Of a stretch of DNA of 64,000 nucleotides, positions 26,529 through 34,882 are shown piece after piece. The DNA lies in NCBI GenBank assembly GCA_040398425.1, contig JBBATZ010000002.1, positions 93,845 to 157,844 of the forward strand, given 5' to 3'. A program made the position numbers and the translations under genes. The stretch comes from UBA7672 sp040398425 (lineage in GTDB: Bacteria > Pseudomonadota > Alphaproteobacteria > Caulobacterales > Hyphomonadaceae). Each line of letters opens with the position of its first letter. The first letter of the stretch is position 1. Below the pieces are notes generated by a model. It did no database searches. It was not told where the DNA came from and saw nothing but the letters and a program-made list of their open reading frames with translations.

Positions 26529-27512
26529 ATGGCCACCAAGCATCTCCCCGTCATCAATGTTGCGCCAATGTTTGGCGATGACGAGGTTGCGCGCCGTACA
26601 GTAGCCGAACAGATCGGCGCGGCATGTCGCGATCTGGGGTTCTTCTATGCCAGCGGGCACGCGATCCCGGAGCGGACCCTGTCGTCGTTGAACGCGGCAA
26701 GCCATGCGTTCTTTGCTTTGCCTGAAGACGAAAAGCTTACGATCGCGATGACGAGGGGCGGACCGGCGTGGCGCGGGTTCTTTCCGGTCGGTGGCGAGCT
26801 GACGTCCGGCAGGCCGGACGTAAAGGAGGGGATTTATTTCGGCCAGGAATTGCCGGCGTCCGATCCGCGCGTGGTGGCGGGATTGCCGCTTCATGGCGCC
26901 AATCTGTTTCCCGATCGGCCTGTGGAGCTGAAGCCGGCTGTCACGGATTTCATGCGTCAGGCGGAGGCGTCGGCGCATGCGATCATGGAGGGCGTTGCGC
27001 TGAGCCTTGGGCTTGGTGCGCAGTATTTCCGACGCACTTACACGACGCAACCGACCATGCTGTTCCGCATCTTTCACTATCCGGCATCGGATGCGGCGAG
27101 TGGCTGGGGTGTGGGCGAGCATACGGATTATGGTCTGCTGACGCTGCTGGCCCAGGATGACATTGGCGGGTTGCAAGTGCGCACAGCGGGCGGATGGATC
27201 GAGGCGCCGCCGATCCCGGGCACGGTGGTGTGCAATATCGGCGACATGCTCGATCGGCTGACGGGCGGCGTCTATCGCTCGACGCCACATCGCGTGCTGA
27301 ATGCGAGCGGCCGCTCGCGGCTGTCGTTTCCTTTCTTCTTCGATCCTGGCTTCCATGCGCGCATCGTTCCGTTGCCCGGCTTTGTTGTGAGCGATGACAG
27401 CGACCGGCGCTGGGACAAGTCCAACCTGCATGCGTTCAGCGGGACGTATGGCGACTACCTGCTGGGCAAGGTGTCGAAGGTTTTTCCCGAGCTGGCGCGC
27501 AAGGTGGTGTGA
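26529..27512 (+). CDS. Isopenicillin N synthase-like Fe(II)/2OG oxygenase
   Basis: 327 residues. The N-terminal DIOX_N region (L-P-V-I-N-V-A-P, later G-F-F-Y-A-S-G-H-A-I) and C-terminal oxygenase core are both complete. Iron ligands H198-T-D200 and H254 and the 2OG-binding R264-L-S266 are present. Bacterial members include enzymes acting on pyrimidines, flavonoids and antibiotics; this one could act on an imported nucleobase because a CNT transporter lies next to it, but that is inference. Confidence 0.9.
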   Translation: MATKHLPVINVAPMFGDDEVARRTVAEQIGAACRDLGFFYASGHAIPERTLSSLNAASHAFFALPEDEKLTIAMTRGGPAWRGFFPVGGELTSGRPDVKEGIYFGQELPASDPRVVAGLPLHGANLFPDRPVELKPAVTDFMRQAEASAHAIMEGVALSLGLGAQYFRRTYTTQPTMLFRIFHYPASDAASGWGVGEHTDYGLLTLLAQDDIGGLQVRTAGGWIEAPPIPGTVVCNIGDMLDRLTGGVYRSTPHRVLNASGRSRLSFPFFFDPGFHARIVPLPGFVVSDDSDRRWDKSNLHAFSGTYGDYLLGKVSKVFPELARKVV

Positions 27513-28251
27513 GCCCGCATTCGGACCGGGTGGAGCCGTCCGGGATGCTGTCGTGTTGGGTCTCCGTAACAGGTGGAGGGCCCGGGGACGCGGGATGCCC
27601 CGCGTGGCCTGGCTGCACCGATTGCTCGGAACTAACGGTGGACAAAGGAAAGCGCGGATCCTGCGTCCCCATGCAGATGTTATCCGGCCGCGGGGGCACG
27701 ACGGGGTGTTTCAACCGCCCGGGCCTTATTGTCGCCGCCGGCGTGCAGGTCGCGGATGTTATGCCGCAATCCCCGGATCACTCCCGCACTTCGCCGTTGG
27801 GCTGCACGCTCGGGCTTTCACGCTCATCTGCGTCCGATCCCGCGCCGTTGAACAGTGATCAGCTGCCCTCCTGCGAGATGGATGCATGCAGTATCGCACG
27901 GGGCGGCGGGTGTAGGATCGAGACAACGGCGGTTGTGTCTGTAACCCGGCGCAATGCGTTGAGATTGTTCGCATCAGCTTTCAAAACGCGTTCGCAAAAC
28001 CGGCCGATTCTGGCGGATGAGCATATGACGGGATTGCGCCCAAAGTGATCGTTCGACAGTGCGGCCCTGAATGGCCGGAAATCGCCGGCCGGGTGTTGCC
28101 AGTCGAGGCAGCGCAACACAGTCGCGGTTCAAGAGGGTGACCGTTCGCTTCGCGTCGCGATGATTGAGCGACGCGACCTTGTTCAACAGGCTCGCGGCGT
28201 TGCCGCGACTGGCAGGCAGGGGCCTCGCGGTCCAGAGATCGGGCGCTCCAC
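27513..28251. other. 739-base stretch without a recognisable gene, with several hairpins
   Basis: Open frames on both strands here are short and unlike proteins. Perfect inverted repeats occur at 27588-27605 (7-base arms), 28073-28090 (6-base arms), 28151-28175 (8-base arms CGCGTCGC/GCGACGCG) and 28193-28207 (6-base arms). It could hold a structured RNA, a decayed gene or a small mobile-element remnant. No tRNA, tmRNA, SRP or RNase P signature is visible. Confidence 0.5.
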
Positions 28252-29688
28252 TTACTTCCTGTCTGGCGCTGTGATGGGGCGGGCGTCTTCCCAGCGATAG
28301 GGCATGGTGTCGGGGTTCACGTAGACTTCGGTGGTGAACTTGAACGGGTACTTCGTGCTGCTCGGATAGGTGAGTTCGACGAAGTAGGCCGTGAAGCCGG
28401 TCGCGGGTTTGTCGACCTTGCCGACATAGGTGCCGTCAGCGGCGGGTTGGAGCGGCGTTGAGGTGAAGGCCTTGTCGCCGAGCGTCTGGACGCGGAAGTC
28501 ACGGGCCTTGGGGTTCGTGCCTTGCCACAGAAGAACCTTTGACGGTTTTTGCGCGCCGGGATTCACGACGAGAGCGCCGTCATCGCGCACGGTCCATGCG
28601 TATTCCGGAATGGGCGTGTTGTGGATCAGGCTGCCATACCAGGCGGTCATGCTTTCATTGAGGTCGGTGCCGGCGGTGGAGTGGCGCGAGTTGGGCAGCA
28701 TGCGCAGTTGCTTAGCGCCGGGGAGAAGGTAGTAGGAAAACTTCGTATTGTCGGGCGGGAAGTATTCATCTCCCACGGCGTTGACGATGAATTTTGGCAT
28801 CTTCATCGCCGGACGGCCGCGATAGTTGAGCGGATCCTCGATCGTGTTCACGGCTTTCATTTTCAGACCGGTCTGGTCGGGGATGAGGCCGGCTTTCACA
28901 TAGTCGCCGAGGGCGGGCGAGAAATAGCCCATCGCTTCCCAGTGGTGGCGCGTGGTGGCGTCGACATCCAGCACGTTGATGACAATCGGGATCATGCCGA
29001 TGACGCGCGTATCGAGCAGGCCGACGAGCCATGAGGTCCAGGCGCGTTTCGAGCCGCCGGACACGACGAAGCCGTCGATGGGAAGCTTGCCGCCTGCGTC
29101 GCTGGCGAGGAATTGCTGGATGGCGGTCATCGCGGCTGTGCCGCTCTTCACCATGGGCAGGCGTGCGAGGGCGATGGGGTTCTTGTTGGGGTCGTAGCTG
29201 GCCTGCAAGTAGGCGATCATGTCGTCTTCGCTGCGCGCGGCGTCTGGCGTCGCGGCGAACCGGATCGGCTGGTTGGGGACGTTGCTGAGCGTGGCGATCA
29301 CCGAGCCGGTGTCAATGGCCATGGCGGCAAAGCGGGCGGAGGAGTCTGTCGGCGCGGCCGAGGTGTTGGAGCCGCCGTCGATGTAGAGGAAGGCCTTCTT
29401 CGCCGTCACGGTGTTGGGGACGGTGATGGTGAGCCAGTGTTTCCAGACCGGGCGGTCTGAGTCAGCTGCTGTCATCCAGGTCTGCGAGGTCAGTTCGAGG
29501 ACGGCGCCGTGATAGCCCGCGCCAGTGAATGTCTTTTCGACTTTCCACGCGAAGGTGGGGTCCGGCTTCGCGACATAGGCGTCGAGGACGTTGGGCGGGT
29601 TGGGGCCGATCTCGGCTTGCTGCGTGGTCGCGCAGGAGGTCGCCGCGCCGAAGGCGAGGATGAGTGCGAGTGTCCGGATGAAGCGCAT
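28252..29688 (-). CDS. PhoPQ-activated pathogenicity-related (PqaA-like) lipoprotein
   Basis: 478 residues. A signal peptide with a lipobox-like A-T-S-C at residues 16-19 is followed by a PhoPQ_related domain, an alpha/beta-hydrolase-like family first described as PqaA in Salmonella. Recognisable points are V-S-G-G-S-K-R-A-W-T-S-W (nucleophile-elbow-like), V-G-D-E-Y-F-P-P-D-N and N-S-R-H-S. GGGAGAG upstream of ATG 29688 decides the start over a 70-codon longer frame. It lies downstream of the LysR gene in the same direction. Enzymatic activity of the family is not well defined. Confidence 0.85.
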   Translation of the reverse strand: MRFIRTLALILAFGAATSCATTQQAEIGPNPPNVLDAYVAKPDPTFAWKVEKTFTGAGYHGAVLELTSQTWMTAADSDRPVWKHWLTITVPNTVTAKKAFLYIDGGSNTSAAPTDSSARFAAMAIDTGSVIATLSNVPNQPIRFAATPDAARSEDDMIAYLQASYDPNKNPIALARLPMVKSGTAAMTAIQQFLASDAGGKLPIDGFVVSGGSKRAWTSWLVGLLDTRVIGMIPIVINVLDVDATTRHHWEAMGYFSPALGDYVKAGLIPDQTGLKMKAVNTIEDPLNYRGRPAMKMPKFIVNAVGDEYFPPDNTKFSYYLLPGAKQLRMLPNSRHSTAGTDLNESMTAWYGSLIHNTPIPEYAWTVRDDGALVVNPGAQKPSKVLLWQGTNPKARDFRVQTLGDKAFTSTPLQPAADGTYVGKVDKPATGFTAYFVELTYPSSTKYPFKFTTEVYVNPDTMPYRWEDARPITAPDRK

Positions 29689-29813
29689 GTGTCTCTCCCG
29701 CGGCCTGTGGTCGGCCTTGAGAGGAGTGGAGCGCGGGTTGAGTGTGGATGCAAGGGTGGTGGCGACTTGCCGCTTGCGCGGCAACTGCCGGGCGGGAGCC
29801 CGGCGATCCCGAG

Positions 29814-30743
29814 TCAAACCCCGATCACCTCGCCAGCCTGTGCTTCGCTTTTGAGCCAGGCCATGAACGTGCGGGCGAGTTTCGAGGGCGTGCGCCATTT
29901 GGGGTAGACGATCCAGTAGGCGAAGTCGCTGTCGCTGGCGCCGTCAGCGAACGGGGCTACGAGCCGGCCGCGTTCGAGGTCGCCCGAAGCGATGGCGAAC
30001 TTGGCGAGCGCAATGCCGCGACCTGCGGCGGCGGCCTCGACCACGAGCGAGGACTGCGTGAAGCGTGGGCCACGCGTGCCGTCGACATTGGTGACGCCGC
30101 GGGCCTTGAGCCAGCTGGTCCAGTCGGGGCGCGAGGCGTCGTTCTCGGGGCTTTCGTCGTGGAGGAGGACGTGGCCGGCGAGATCCCTGGGGGCGAGCAG
30201 GGGGTTCGGGCCCTTCAGCAGTTCGGGCGAGCAGACCGGCAGGATTGATTCCGACATGATCTTTTCGGCGCGCAGCCCTTCGTAGAGGCCTTTGCCATAG
30301 CGCAGCGCGAGGTCGATGTCGGACGAGTTGAAATCCGTGATGGCGACGTCGGCGGAGACCCAGACCTCGGCTTCGGGGTTCTGTTCCTGGAAACGCTCGA
30401 GCCGTGGGGCCAGCCATTTGGCGGCGAAGGAGGGGGCGGAGGAGATCATCAGCCGGTCGCGGCGGGCGGGCGCGCGCATGTGGTGGACGGCTTCCGACAT
30501 CATCTCGAAGGCTGAGGTGAGCAGGGGGAGCGCGGCCTGGCCTGCGTCGGTCAGCAGGACGGACCGGCCGGTACGGCGGAAAAGAGGGGCGCCGGCGAAC
30601 TCCTCGAGCTGGCGAATCTGCTGCGAGATCGCACCCGGTGTGACGTTCAGTTCCTCAGCGGCACGGGTGAAGGAGAGGAGGCGGGCGGCGGACTCGAACG
30701 CGCGCAGGGCGTTGAGAGCGGGGAGGCGATCTTCCTGGGCCAT
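29814..30743 (-). CDS. LysR-type transcriptional regulator (GcvA-like)
   Basis: 309 residues from ATG 30743 (a TTG 21 bases upstream is possible). N-terminal winged helix L-N-A-L-R-A-F-E-S-A-A-R-L-L-S-F-T-R-A-A-E-E-L, then T-P-G-A-I-S-Q-Q-I-R-Q-L-E, is typical of the GcvA/AmpR branch. The effector domain follows, with G-R-G-I-A-L-A-K near its end. It is divergent from cobA and the sulfate reduction operon and upstream of the PqaA-like gene, so either could be its target. Confidence 0.9.
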   Translation of the reverse strand: MAQEDRLPALNALRAFESAARLLSFTRAAEELNVTPGAISQQIRQLEEFAGAPLFRRTGRSVLLTDAGQAALPLLTSAFEMMSEAVHHMRAPARRDRLMISSAPSFAAKWLAPRLERFQEQNPEAEVWVSADVAITDFNSSDIDLALRYGKGLYEGLRAEKIMSESILPVCSPELLKGPNPLLAPRDLAGHVLLHDESPENDASRPDWTSWLKARGVTNVDGTRGPRFTQSSLVVEAAAAGRGIALAKFAIASGDLERGRLVAPFADGASDSDFAYWIVYPKWRTPSKLARTFMAWLKSEAQAGEVIGV

Positions 30744-30881
30744 TTTACTTGAGGTTTTCTGCAAGGGAGCGTGGGTGAGGGCGCCTAATGGTTCGGCTTA
30801 GCTGTGGTTCATTGCGTCCGTTACGCCTTCCAGCCATTTGCCCTTAGGGGTGGCGTCCGATAGGATCGGCGTTGGCCCCTT

Positions 30882-30891
30882 ATACGCGTAT
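30882..30891. promoter_or_regulatory. Palindrome upstream of sulfate reduction operon
   Basis: A perfect palindrome ATACGCGTAT, embedded in the symmetric context TTATACGCGTATGCGTAA, lies 28 bases before the cobA start and within the divergent LysR/cobA gap. It is a candidate operator for a sulfur regulator or the LysR protein. Symmetry is the only evidence. Confidence 0.35.
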
Positions 30892-30919
30892 GCGTAAGAA
30901 AAACTAAAGGGCGAAATCG

Positions 30920-31777
30920 ATGTCTGACGTGTCGGCCTCTCGGACGGGAGATGGCAGGACACAGCTTCCGGCGCCAGGACGTGTGGCGCTTGTCGGGGCT
31001 GGTCCGGGCGATCCCGATTTGCTGACGATCAAGGCCGCGCGCCTGATCGCCGAGGCGGACGTGATTTTTGCGGACAGGCTGGTCGGCAAGGGCATTCTGG
31101 AGCTGGCGAACGCGTCGGCTGAGATCGTGCCGGTCGGCAAGAGCAAGGGCGAGCATTCGGTTCCGCAGGACCAGATCCAGCGGCGGCTTGTCGAGGCGGC
31201 GCTGAGCGGCAAGCGCGTGGTGCGGCTCAAGGGCGGCGATCCTTTCATCTTCGGGCGTGGCGGCGAGGAAGTCGAAGCGCTGCGTGCGGCCGGCATTGAG
31301 GTCGAGGTCGTGCCGGGGATTTCATCGGCGCTGGGGTGCGCGGCATCGGCGCAGATTCCGCTGACGCATCGCGACATGGCGCAAGCGGTGACGTTCGTGA
31401 CGGGCCACGCGAAGTTGGGTGAGGAACCGGATCTCGATTGGGATGCGCTGGCGCGCGCGAACCAGACTGTTGTCGTGTTCATGGGTGTCGGCACGGCGGG
31501 CACGATCGCGGCGCGGCTGGTGGCTGTTGGGCGCGGGCCCGAGACGCCGGTGGCGGTGATCGAGAACGGCACGCGGAGCGATGAGATCCATGCGTTCGGA
31601 ACGCTGGGTGAGTTGAGCGAGATCATTCAGCGTGCGGGCATTCAGGGTCCGGCTCTGCTGATCATCGGAGAGGTGGTGGCGTTGGCGAAGGACGCACCGT
31701 CGGTGCAGCCTGCAATTCCCCATTCCGCAAAACCGTCGGCACCGTCGTTGACCGATCTCTGGAGGATGTTCTCATGA
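30920..31777 (+). CDS. cobA: Uroporphyrinogen-III C-methyltransferase
   Basis: 285 residues. SUMT enzymes transfer two methyls from S-adenosylmethionine to uroporphyrinogen III, giving precorrin-2 for siroheme. Signatures V-A-L-V-G-A-G-P-G-D-P-D-L-L-T, R-L-K-G-G-D-P-F-I-F-G-R-G-G-E-E and V-V-P-G-I-S-S-A are complete. It covers only the methyltransferase; the dehydrogenase/ferrochelatase half of CysG is absent here and must be elsewhere. A nonconserved tail of about 25 residues follows. It heads the cysI/cysH operon, where siroheme is needed by the sulfite reductase; its stop overlaps the next start (ATGA). Confidence 0.93.
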   Translation: MSDVSASRTGDGRTQLPAPGRVALVGAGPGDPDLLTIKAARLIAEADVIFADRLVGKGILELANASAEIVPVGKSKGEHSVPQDQIQRRLVEAALSGKRVVRLKGGDPFIFGRGGEEVEALRAAGIEVEVVPGISSALGCAASAQIPLTHRDMAQAVTFVTGHAKLGEEPDLDWDALARANQTVVVFMGVGTAGTIAARLVAVGRGPETPVAVIENGTRSDEIHAFGTLGELSEIIQRAGIQGPALLIIGEVVALAKDAPSVQPAIPHSAKPSAPSLTDLWRMFS

Positions 31778-32094
31778 GTTCGGAACGGCCGAAGCTGGGA
31801 CCTGATATTCCCAAGGTGATCACGGCGTGGCTGTCGGCCACAGGGCGCGTGGTCTACATGACGAAAGATCGGAGCTGGTCGGAGAATCTGGCGGACGCCG
31901 AGGTGCTGACGGGCGCGGGCGCGAGCGATATTCTCGCGTGGGCTGCAACGGACCAGACGCGGGTGTCCGACCCCTACTTCATGCAGGTGACCCCTGACGG
32001 AAAAGTGGCGGGGCGCGAGACGATCCGCGAGACGATCCGGGAGCGGGGCCCGACCAACCATCCGATGTTCGGGAAGCAGGCGGGGAACAACTGA
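31774..32094 (+). CDS. DUF2849 family protein of the sulfate reduction operon
   Basis: 106 residues matching the small DUF2849 family, which in alphaproteobacteria is usually found between the siroheme methyltransferase and the sulfite reductase. No catalytic motif is visible; conserved stretches include T-A-W-L-S-A-T-G-R-V-V-Y and V-S-D-P-Y-F-M-Q-V. It probably assists sulfite reductase function or maturation, by context only. Stop and the following ATG share one base (TGATG). Confidence 0.85.
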   Translation: MSSERPKLGPDIPKVITAWLSATGRVVYMTKDRSWSENLADAEVLTGAGASDILAWAATDQTRVSDPYFMQVTPDGKVAGRETIRETIRERGPTNHPMFGKQAGNN

Positions 32095-32726
32095 TGCCTA
32101 ATCGTCCGATCAGCAAGGTGACGCTCTATGGCGACTCGATCTCGGGCAACTGCCTGAAGACGAAGTGGACGGCGGACTATCTGGGCGTCGACTACGAATG
32201 GATTGAGGTAAGTGTCGTCGAGGGCGGTACGCGGTCGGACGCGTTCATGCAGATGAACCCGTCGGGTCAGGTGCCGGTGATGCGTCTGGCCGACGAGCGC
32301 ATCCTGCCGCAGTCGAATGCCATCATTCTCTATCTTGCCGAGGTGAATGCGAGCGAGGCGCTGATCCCGGTCGATCCGTTCGAGAAGGCGAAGATGATGA
32401 GCTGGCTGTTCTGGGAGCAGTACAGCCACGAGCCGTACATCGCTGTACGCCGCTTCCGGAAGAAGTTCCTGAACCAGACGGACGACGAGCTGGATCCGCA
32501 GCTGCTGGCGCGCGGACGCCGAGCGCTGGGCGTGATGGAGATGCAGCTGACATTCTCGAACTACTTTGTCGGCGAGAGCCTGACGCTCGCGGACATTGCA
32601 CTGGTTGCCTACACGCGGGTCGCGGATGAGGGCGGGTTTGATCTCGCCGAATTCCCGAACGTGCAGCGCTGGGTGGCGCGGGTCGAAAGCGACCTCGGCA
32701 TTGAACATTCCAAGAAAGCCGCCTGA
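32094..32726 (+). CDS. Glutathione S-transferase
   Basis: 210 residues: thioredoxin-like N-domain (residues 1-80) and all-helical C-domain. V-P-V-M-R-L-A-D and L-P-Q-S-N-A-I-I-L-Y-L are the glutathione-binding cis-Pro and Q/E-S region. The likely catalytic residue near the N-terminus is Ser or Thr in Y-G-D-S-I-S-G-N; it lacks the usual G-S-x-x-S-x-K form. One-base overlaps with DUF2849 and cysI tie it into the sulfate reduction operon, where a GST is unexpected; a role in glutathione-linked sulfite or persulfide handling is possible. Confidence 0.9.
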   Translation: MPNRPISKVTLYGDSISGNCLKTKWTADYLGVDYEWIEVSVVEGGTRSDAFMQMNPSGQVPVMRLADERILPQSNAIILYLAEVNASEALIPVDPFEKAKMMSWLFWEQYSHEPYIAVRRFRKKFLNQTDDELDPQLLARGRRALGVMEMQLTFSNYFVGESLTLADIALVAYTRVADEGGFDLAEFPNVQRWVARVESDLGIEHSKKAA

Positions 32727-34387
32727 TGTATCGATACGACGAATTCGACGAGACGCTGGTCCGGGAACGCGCGAAGCAGTTCCGCGGGCAGGTGGAGCGT
32801 CGGCTCAAGGGCGAGCTGAAGGAAGAGCACTTCAAGCCGCTGCGTTTGCAGAATGGCGTCTATCTGCAGCTGCACGCTTACATGCTACGGGTGGCGATCC
32901 CGTATGGCCAGCTCAATGCCAAACAGCTGCGCGTGCTCGCGGATATCGCGGACACGTATGACAAGGGCTATGGGCATTTCACGACGCGGCAGAACATCCA
33001 GTACAACTGGATCAAGCTGGCTGACATGCCGGAGGTGCTGGACCGTCTCGCCGATGTCGAGATGCATGCGATCCAGACCAGCGGCAACTGCATCCGCAAT
33101 GTGACGTCGGATCATCTCGCTGGCGCCAATCTCGACGAGATCGAGGACCCGCGGCCGTGGTGCGAGATCATCCGGCAGTGGTCGACTTTCCACCCTGAGT
33201 TTTCGAGCCTGCCGCGCAAGTTCAAGATCGCGGTGACGGCGGCGGAGACAGATCGCGCGGCCGTGCGCATTCACGACATCGGCCTGCACATGAAGCGGAA
33301 TGCCGAGGGCAAGGTCGGTTTCGAGTTCATCGTGGGCGGCGGCTTGGGGCGGACGCCCTATATCGGCGTCACTGTGCGCGAGTGGGTCGCGAAGGAAGAC
33401 CTGCTGAGCTATCTCGAAGCGAACATGCGCGTCTACAATCGCCATGGCCGCCGGGACAACAAATACAAGGCGCGGATCAAGATCCTCGTGAACGAGCTGG
33501 GACTGGAGGAGTACCAGCTTCAGGTCGAGGAAGAGTTCGCGGCGCAGAACAGCTGGGAAAAGATCATCCTGCCGCAGGAAGAGATTGACCGGATCGGCGC
33601 CTACTTTGCGCCGCCGAAATTCGAGACATTGCCGGCGACGTCTGCTGCATTTGATGCGTTCAAGGCGGATGGTCGCGAGCAGGCGCGATGGGCGAAGAAC
33701 AATCTGCGGCCGCATCGCGTGCCGGGCTATATCTCGGTTCACATCGCGCTGAAGCCGCAGGGCGTGGCGCCGGGCGACGCAACATCCGACCAGATGCGCG
33801 TCATGGCCGGTATTGGCGAGCGCTATGCGCTGGATGATATCCGCGTCGCGCATGAGCAGGACATCGTCTATCCGCACGTGAAGCTGGACGATGTGCCGGC
33901 GGTCTATGCGGCGCTGAAAGCTGCGGATCTGCATCCTTCGAATGCGGGCATGGGATCGGACATCATTGCGTGCCCGGGGCTCGACTACTGCAACCTGGCC
34001 AATGCCCGCTCGATCTCGGTCGCCAATGAGGTGCAGGCCGTGTTTGGGGACAAGGAATTCGAGGACGAGGTCGGCACTCTGCATGTGAATGTGTCGGGCT
34101 GCATCAATGCCTGCGGCCACCACCATGTCGGCCACATCGGCATTCTCGGCGTCGACAAGAAGGGCGAGGAATTCTACCAGATCCTCTTCGGCGGACGGGC
34201 GGACGAGAAGGCCGCGATCGGGACCATTCAGGGTCCGGGTCTGCGCCACCAGGAGGTCGCGCCGGCGATCCGGCGCGTGATCGGCAAGTATCTCGAATTG
34301 CGGACGGCGAAATCCGAGAAGTTCATCGACACCATGATGCGTGTCGGCCAGGCCCCCTTCAAGGACGCGCTCTATGCCTCTGCTTAA
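32726..34387 (+). CDS. cysI: Nitrite/sulfite reductase hemoprotein (assimilatory sulfite reductase)
   Basis: 553 residues. The enzyme reduces sulfite to sulfide by six electrons using coupled siroheme and [4Fe-4S]. Cluster ligands are C416, C422 (C-P-G-L-D-Y-C) and C459, C463 (C-I-N-A-C). Two ferredoxin-like repeats and R-Q-N-I-Q for siroheme contacts are present. It is the single-subunit alphaproteobacterial form; no CysJ flavoprotein is nearby, so ferredoxin is the likely donor. Its 3' end overlaps the DUF934 gene by 14 bases. Confidence 0.94.
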   Translation: MYRYDEFDETLVRERAKQFRGQVERRLKGELKEEHFKPLRLQNGVYLQLHAYMLRVAIPYGQLNAKQLRVLADIADTYDKGYGHFTTRQNIQYNWIKLADMPEVLDRLADVEMHAIQTSGNCIRNVTSDHLAGANLDEIEDPRPWCEIIRQWSTFHPEFSSLPRKFKIAVTAAETDRAAVRIHDIGLHMKRNAEGKVGFEFIVGGGLGRTPYIGVTVREWVAKEDLLSYLEANMRVYNRHGRRDNKYKARIKILVNELGLEEYQLQVEEEFAAQNSWEKIILPQEEIDRIGAYFAPPKFETLPATSAAFDAFKADGREQARWAKNNLRPHRVPGYISVHIALKPQGVAPGDATSDQMRVMAGIGERYALDDIRVAHEQDIVYPHVKLDDVPAVYAALKAADLHPSNAGMGSDIIACPGLDYCNLANARSISVANEVQAVFGDKEFEDEVGTLHVNVSGCINACGHHHVGHIGILGVDKKGEEFYQILFGGRADEKAAIGTIQGPGLRHQEVAPAIRRVIGKYLELRTAKSEKFIDTMMRVGQAPFKDALYASA

Positions 34388-34868
34388 GAACGGCAAGGCG
34401 ACGCAGGATGACTGGGCGTTCGTGGAGGATGGGGTCGCTCCGTCCGATGGCGGGCCAGTGATTGTTTCGCTCGCGCGGTTCATCGCCGAGCATGAAGCTT
34501 TGCTTGCTAGCAATCACCCGGTTGGGGTGCGGCTTGCCAATTCGGACCCGCCTGAACAGCTGGCGCCGTGGCTCGACCGGCTAAGCCTGGTCGAACTGTC
34601 CTTCCCGAAATACACTGACGGGCGCGCGTTCAGCCAGGCTCAGCTGCTGCGGCGACGCTACGGCTACAAGGGTGAAGTGCGCGCGACGGGTCAGATCCTG
34701 CGCGACCAGTTGCGCCTGATGATCAGGTCCGGCTTCGATGCGATCCAGTTCGACGACGCCGACGCGGAGGCCGTCTACGAGATTTCCTCGCGTGAGCTAT
34801 CAGAATTCTACCAGCCAGCCGCCGACACCTCCGCGTCTATATTCCTGAAGAGACACGGCAAAGCTTAG
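34374..34868 (+). CDS. DUF934 family protein of the sulfate reduction operon
   Basis: 164 residues of the DUF934 family, typically encoded between sulfite reductase and cysH in proteobacteria. Conserved segments are G-V-R-L-A-N-S-D, L-V-E-L-S-F-P-K-Y-T-D-G-R-A-F-S-Q-A and a C-terminal F-Y-Q-P-A. It is thought to assist assimilatory sulfate reduction but its reaction is unknown. I take ATG 34374, which starts the family N-terminus (M-P-L-L-K); the longer frame from 34341 is inside cysI. Confidence 0.9.
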   Translation: MPLLKNGKATQDDWAFVEDGVAPSDGGPVIVSLARFIAEHEALLASNHPVGVRLANSDPPEQLAPWLDRLSLVELSFPKYTDGRAFSQAQLLRRRYGYKGEVRATGQILRDQLRLMIRSGFDAIQFDDADAEAVYEISSRELSEFYQPAADTSASIFLKRHGKA

Positions 34869-34882
34869 TCGAAAGCGGCCCA

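Noticed and set aside
27509..28048. 179-codon plus-strand frame in the gene-free stretch
   Set aside because: No domain, odd composition, no ribosome site; competing frames on the other strand are equally weak.
32885..34513. 542-codon minus-strand frame
   Set aside because: Antisense to sulfite reductase, whose Fe-S motifs prove the plus-strand frame.
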